Positions 6,336-8,790 of a DNA stretch of 8,790 bases are shown piece after piece. This DNA comes from Helicobacteraceae bacterium (GTDB taxonomy: Bacteria > Campylobacterota > Campylobacteria > Campylobacterales > Sulfurimonadaceae). The notes beneath the pieces are model-generated. The model was given only the letters and a program-made list of their open reading frames with translations. It was not told the origin of the DNA and made no database searches. Made by a program: the position numbers and the translations under genes. Every line of letters starts with the position of its first letter. Positions within the stretch are counted from its first letter, which is position 1. Location of the stretch: the NCBI GenBank assembly GCA_027057185.1, contig JALUJE010000197.1:1-8790 (forward strand), in the 5' to 3' direction.

Positions 6336-6877
6336 TATAGGTACCTGTGAATTGTAGTATGGTGGTTGGCATCTTTCGTTTCAATAATCACTCTGCCTCG
6401 CTTGTGTCGGTCAATATATACTTTGTAATGGATGCCGCCTTGTTGAAATGTAATGACTTTGGGGATTTGGGAGCGCAGGGTATATTGACCATTTCGTATG
6501 GCAACAAAAGTATGAGAAAGGGGGTGATCGCTAATGGGAAGCGTAAAACTAGAAATGTTCGTATGGTCGTACATAAATTGATAGATCAGCCGTTTTTGGA
6601 GCACAATAGCGCTGAATATTACTGCATTTTCCCTTGCGCTTTGTGATCTTCTTAGCCGGCTTTGGATCATGGCAAGCGTATCAATGTAGTCTGCTTGCAG
6701 ACAGGCATGCCCAATGAGAGAGAGAAATTTCTCGTCACGTTCGTGCGTAAAGAGCTGTTTACCGATCTGACAGGCTTTTTCATAGTTTTGTGCCTTGTAT
6801 GCTTTGGAAAACTCCATATACGGTGTGGCATGGAGCATACTCCATAACAGTGGCAGTAATACAAGCAGGATTTTCAT
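6335..6877 (-). CDS. exported protein of unknown function in the pilus operon
   Basis: A 180-residue protein that I do not recognise. It begins with a Sec signal peptide (MKILLVLLPLLWSMLHA, cleavage likely after Ala17), with no lipobox Cys, so it should be periplasmic. Residues about 20-95 are helical and TPR/Sel1-like in pattern (AYKAQNYEKACQIGKQLF, 26-43), with Cys36 and Cys59 able to form a disulfide. The C-terminal part (from about 145, GGIHYKVYIDRHKRGRVII) looks like beta strands and is rich in basic residues and His. Start choice: AAGGAG (6889-6884) lies 6 nt before ATG 6877, and this start exposes the signal peptide. An upstream in-frame ATG at 6940 would place a Pro/Cys-rich stretch overlapping the previous gene in front of it. 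It is 1 nt after the TPR gene and overlaps the GspE-like gene by 1 nt, which ties it to pilus or DNA-uptake function by context. Confidence 0.8.
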   Translation of the reverse strand: MKILLVLLPLLWSMLHATPYMEFSKAYKAQNYEKACQIGKQLFTHERDEKFLSLIGHACLQADYIDTLAMIQSRLRRSQSARENAVIFSAIVLQKRLIYQFMYDHTNISSFTLPISDHPLSHTFVAIRNGQYTLRSQIPKVITFQQGGIHYKVYIDRHKRGRVIIETKDANHHTTIHRYL

Positions 6878-6878
6878 A

Positions 6879-7679
6879 CTACTCTCCTTGTGTCCAGGTA
6901 CGCAGCAAGGCATCCCCTTCGCTGGAGCGGGCGTTGGCAAGATAGAGTTTCAAAATCTCGATAGCACGTTTTTGTTTGCCTTTGGCATATTCGGCTTTGG
7001 CATAAAGTATCCAGGCACCGTCACGTTTTCGTGCCAAAATATTGGCTTTTTTTGCCCACTGTGCGCTTTTAGAATATTGTTGTGTCTGATAATAGGCTTG
7101 TGCAATGTTAAGTGCTTGTAGATAGCTTGGCTCTTTTTGGTAGAGTTGCTTCATCTGCACAATAGAGTCGATCTGCTTAAAAGACATTGAAACGGCGTTG
7201 TCTCGCTTTGGCGCGGACTGGGATGTTGTAGCAGGCGTTGAAGCACGTTCTGAGAGGGTGTGAGTAACGGCAGCAGGTGGAGATGGTCGTGTAGAGGGTT
7301 TTTTCTGGCTGAGAGGTGCAGAAGGCACAGAAGATGGTATGTAGTCGGCATCTACATGTAAATTATAACTGACATCTTTCGCGGTAGTAACGGGAGGGAC
7401 ATTTGGTATTGCCGGTGCCAGAGATGTTCGGTTATCTTCGAGAGTATGTCGATCTTTTGTACGCTCTTTGGGTATTGATATACTTCGGTTGTCTGTTACC
7501 GTAAAGCTTGGTGTCTTCAGCTGAGATGGCTCTGCTGTTTTAATCAAGGAGTTTCGATAGAGGTAAGCGCCAAAAAGTAGCAGACTCACGAGTACAAGCA
7601 GGGGGATGATTCTATAAAAAAAACGACGCAGACGGTAATGACGGCAGCGTTTTTGAAGCGTCTCAAAACTGTTATGCAT
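6879..7679 (-). CDS. membrane-anchored TPR protein (MshN-like by position)
   Basis: A 266-residue protein. Residues 1-23 are basic and cytoplasmic, residues 24-41 (IIPLLVLVSLLLFGAYLY) form the single membrane helix, 45-165 is a Pro/Ser/Thr-rich linker, and 186-252 contains two tetratricopeptide-like units (LNIAQAYYQTQQYSKSAQWA, 190-209, and AWILYAKAEYAKGKQKRAIE, 222-241). The TPR part would face the periplasm and bind another envelope component. In the MSHA cluster the gene between mshM and mshE is mshN, a TPR-containing membrane protein, and the architecture agrees, though sequence-level homology is not shown here. Start choice: ATG 7679 overlaps the ATPase gene by 8 nt (ATGCATAA) and has AGGA 7 nt upstream. 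A TTG directly before it (7682) is a less likely start. Confidence 0.82.
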   Translation of the reverse strand: MHNSFETLQKRCRHYRLRRFFYRIIPLLVLVSLLLFGAYLYRNSLIKTAEPSQLKTPSFTVTDNRSISIPKERTKDRHTLEDNRTSLAPAIPNVPPVTTAKDVSYNLHVDADYIPSSVPSAPLSQKKPSTRPSPPAAVTHTLSERASTPATTSQSAPKRDNAVSMSFKQIDSIVQMKQLYQKEPSYLQALNIAQAYYQTQQYSKSAQWAKKANILARKRDGAWILYAKAEYAKGKQKRAIEILKLYLANARSSEGDALLRTWTQGE

Positions 7680-8463
7680 CAATCATTCCTAAATCGATGG
7701 CGGCCATGGTAATAACACATGATGTTGGTGTAGTGTAGCGATTGTGACCATGAGTTTTGGCATAGTCCATAATGGAAAAAGTGTGTTTTAACAGTTGTTT
7801 GACAACCCTGAAGTTTCCTTGTGAAAACTCTTTGAGAGTCTTCACCTGCTTTTTTTGAAACAGTTCGCTGAAACCTCCAAGTGCGTGTGTTAACAGTTGT
7901 GCTTCAATATATTGTTGAATTTCATTGTTTTGGAGGACACCTAGCGTAACCACACGGTGATTTCGCGAGGCAAAATGGCGTTGTTTCACCAGTTTCATGC
8001 CTTCATCTTGATGCATGGAGAGTAAAAAATTACAATGTCCGGTATCTGTAAGCAGTCGAATAAACTCCAGAACACTCTCATCGAGTAGTTGCGCTTCATC
8101 TATGATAATAAGATGATCTTCGTGCTCTTTAAAGTGGGTAATTGCAGAGGCTTTGAGCTCGCTAAGTGCTGCTTGAGCGTCATAGGCAGTGCCGTGTAGT
8201 AGAAAAGACAACAGGGCTTCGGGGGTGCGAAATGGATCGGTAGCGAATAGAATGGTTTTATTGGGAAAATGCTGCTCAATGAGATGAAGCAGGTACGTTT
8301 TTCCGACTCCGGGGGCTCCAAGAAGAAACAGTAATGGAGTCTGTCGGGCTTCAATACTCTCAATAAGAGAATTTTTGGCAAATTCGGCACTCATGCTTTC
8401 AAAATATTTCTGCGTATCAAATGTAGTGTCAAAGAGTATGGATGCATCATGAAAACTACTCAT
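7672..8463 (-). CDS. AAA ATPase of the MshM/ExeA type (CtsP-like by position)
   Basis: A 263-residue P-loop ATPase. Walker A is GAPGVGKTY (49-57), Walker B is HLIIIDEAQLL (117-127, DEAQ at 122-125), the likely sensor-1 strand is CNFLLSM (144-150), and Arg162, Arg167 and Arg170 lie where ExeA-type AAA proteins have arginine-finger or sensor residues. The C-terminal part (about 175-240) is the helical lid. Unlike ExeA, it has no transmembrane segment or peptidoglycan-binding domain, which matches the short MshM form. Known relatives help assemble or localise the secretin in MSHA and Aeromonas type II systems. Start choice: ATG 8463 has AGAGG 7 nt upstream and overlaps the secretin stop by 8 nt (ATGAGTAG). 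Longer starts at 8493 or 8523 would run deeper into the secretin gene and add a non-conserved Ser/Thr-rich tail. Confidence 0.85.
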   Translation of the reverse strand: MSSFHDASILFDTTFDTQKYFESMSAEFAKNSLIESIEARQTPLLFLLGAPGVGKTYLLHLIEQHFPNKTILFATDPFRTPEALLSFLLHGTAYDAQAALSELKASAITHFKEHEDHLIIIDEAQLLDESVLEFIRLLTDTGHCNFLLSMHQDEGMKLVKQRHFASRNHRVVTLGVLQNNEIQQYIEAQLLTHALGGFSELFQKKQVKTLKEFSQGNFRVVKQLLKHTFSIMDYAKTHGHNRYTTPTSCVITMAAIDLGMIDA

Positions 8464-8790
8464 TTTGTGACCTCTGGAGGAGCTGTTCGACATTGTCAAT
8501 GGATGGAAAGTTGTTATAGTCAATAATTTTAGGTGTTACGACAATAATCAATTCTGTTTTAAAGCTCTCTTGAGAGCGATGCTGAAAGAGCCCACCAAGA
8601 AGCGGAACGGCACTTAAAAGCGGAATGGAGCTGTCAACATTTTGTTTTGTCGTTGAGATCAGCCCACCTATAACAACGCGGCTACCGTTTTTGGCCTTGA
8701 CAATGGATGAGAGTTGTTTAATTTTAATATCGGGCGGCATGACGCGAATACCATTGGTATCAACACCGCTATTGCTGTTGCCGTTTAGCG
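8456..8790 (-). CDS. mshL: secretin, C-terminal part (MshL/PulD-type; cut by window edge)
   Basis: The frame is open from the right edge to TAG 8458-8456, giving 110 complete codons. The sequence carries the C-terminal secretin signature: GSRVVIGGLIS, then SAVPLLGGLFQHRSQESFKT and ELIIVVTPKIID, the last strands of the outer-membrane beta-barrel. Before it, a short Asn/Gly/Ser-rich stretch (LNGNSNSGVDTNGIRV) leads into MPPDIKIKQLSSIVKAKNG. Known role: a multimeric outer-membrane channel for a pilus or pseudopilus in MSHA, type IV pilus, competence or type II secretion machines. The internal Met at 8740 is not a start because the frame continues upstream. About 20 residues follow the barrel strands; there is no evident pilotin-binding S-domain. 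The symbol mshL is assigned from gene order and signature; ctsD would be the Campylobacter equivalent. Confidence 0.9.
   Translation of the reverse strand, partial: LNGNSNSGVDTNGIRVMPPDIKIKQLSSIVKAKNGSRVVIGGLISTTKQNVDSSIPLLSAVPLLGGLFQHRSQESFKTELIIVVTPKIIDYNNFPSIDNVEQLLQRSQNE

Noticed and set aside
6878..6940. N-terminal extension of the 180-aa exported protein starting at ATG 6940
   Set aside because: It would overlap the TPR gene by about 60 nt, put a Pro/Cys-rich stretch ahead of a clear signal peptide, and ignore the strong AAGGAG site before ATG 6877.
8464..8523. Longer start for the AAA ATPase (ATG 8523 or 8493)
   Set aside because: Those codons lie inside the secretin gene, encode a Ser/Thr-rich tail unlike the family, and ATG 8463 has a better ribosome-binding site and a typical 8-nt coupling overlap.
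8456..8740. A separate 94-aa protein starting at Met 8740
   Set aside because: The frame stays open upstream to the window edge, and the sequence is the C-terminal end of a secretin, so the Met is internal.

Overview
The window looks like chromosomal DNA from a member of the Campylobacterota (Epsilonproteobacteria), probably a free-living Sulfurimonas-, Sulfuricurvum- or Sulfurovum-like organism. This rests on tightly packed genes, moderate GC, pilin leaders of the FTLIELIF type (one with Ala instead of Gly before the cleavage site), and a secretin / small ATPase / TPR / GspE / GspF gene order that matches both the MSHA pilus order (mshL-M-N-E-G) and, as I recall it, the Campylobacter transformation locus (ctsD-P-X-E-F). 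The genus is inference; no rRNA is present.

Layout. Positions 1-194 (minus) hold the N-terminal part of a DNA cytosine-5 methyltransferase that runs off the left edge. Positions 271-2187 (minus) encode a complete thioredoxin-fold/DUF255 protein of the YyaL/SPATA20 family. A divergent intergenic region (2188-2354) carries candidate promoters in both directions. Positions 2355-3245 (plus) encode two back-to-back type IV pilin-like (pseudopilin) proteins. They converge on a minus-strand operon that enters from the right edge and runs leftwards: 3' part of an MshL/PulD-type secretin (8456-8790), an MshM/ExeA-type AAA ATPase (7672-8463), a membrane-anchored TPR protein (6879-7679), a secreted 180-aa protein of unknown function (6335-6877), a GspE/PilB ATPase (4665-6335), a GspF/PilC platform protein (3420-4661) and a 31-residue single-pass membrane protein (3295-3390).

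How the genes fit together. The GspE-type ATPase would power assembly of pilin subunits on the GspF-type platform. The secretin would provide the outer-membrane pore, and the ATPase, TPR and periplasmic proteins would link or regulate the envelope parts. The two divergently placed pilins are natural candidates for the fibre or pseudopilus. The output could be an MSHA-like adhesive pilus or a DNA-uptake pseudopilus; the sequence alone does not decide. Genes in the minus operon overlap or abut (8-nt overlap, 8-nt overlap, 1-nt gap, 1-nt overlap, 3-nt gap), so translational coupling is likely.

The least described elements are the 31-aa membrane protein at the operon end, the 180-aa exported protein between the TPR and GspE genes, and a near-palindrome at 3242-3298 whose two arms contain the stop codons of the two converging operons. 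No RNA genes, CRISPR arrays, insertion sequences or attachment sites were seen. There is no gene-free stretch longer than 300 bases.
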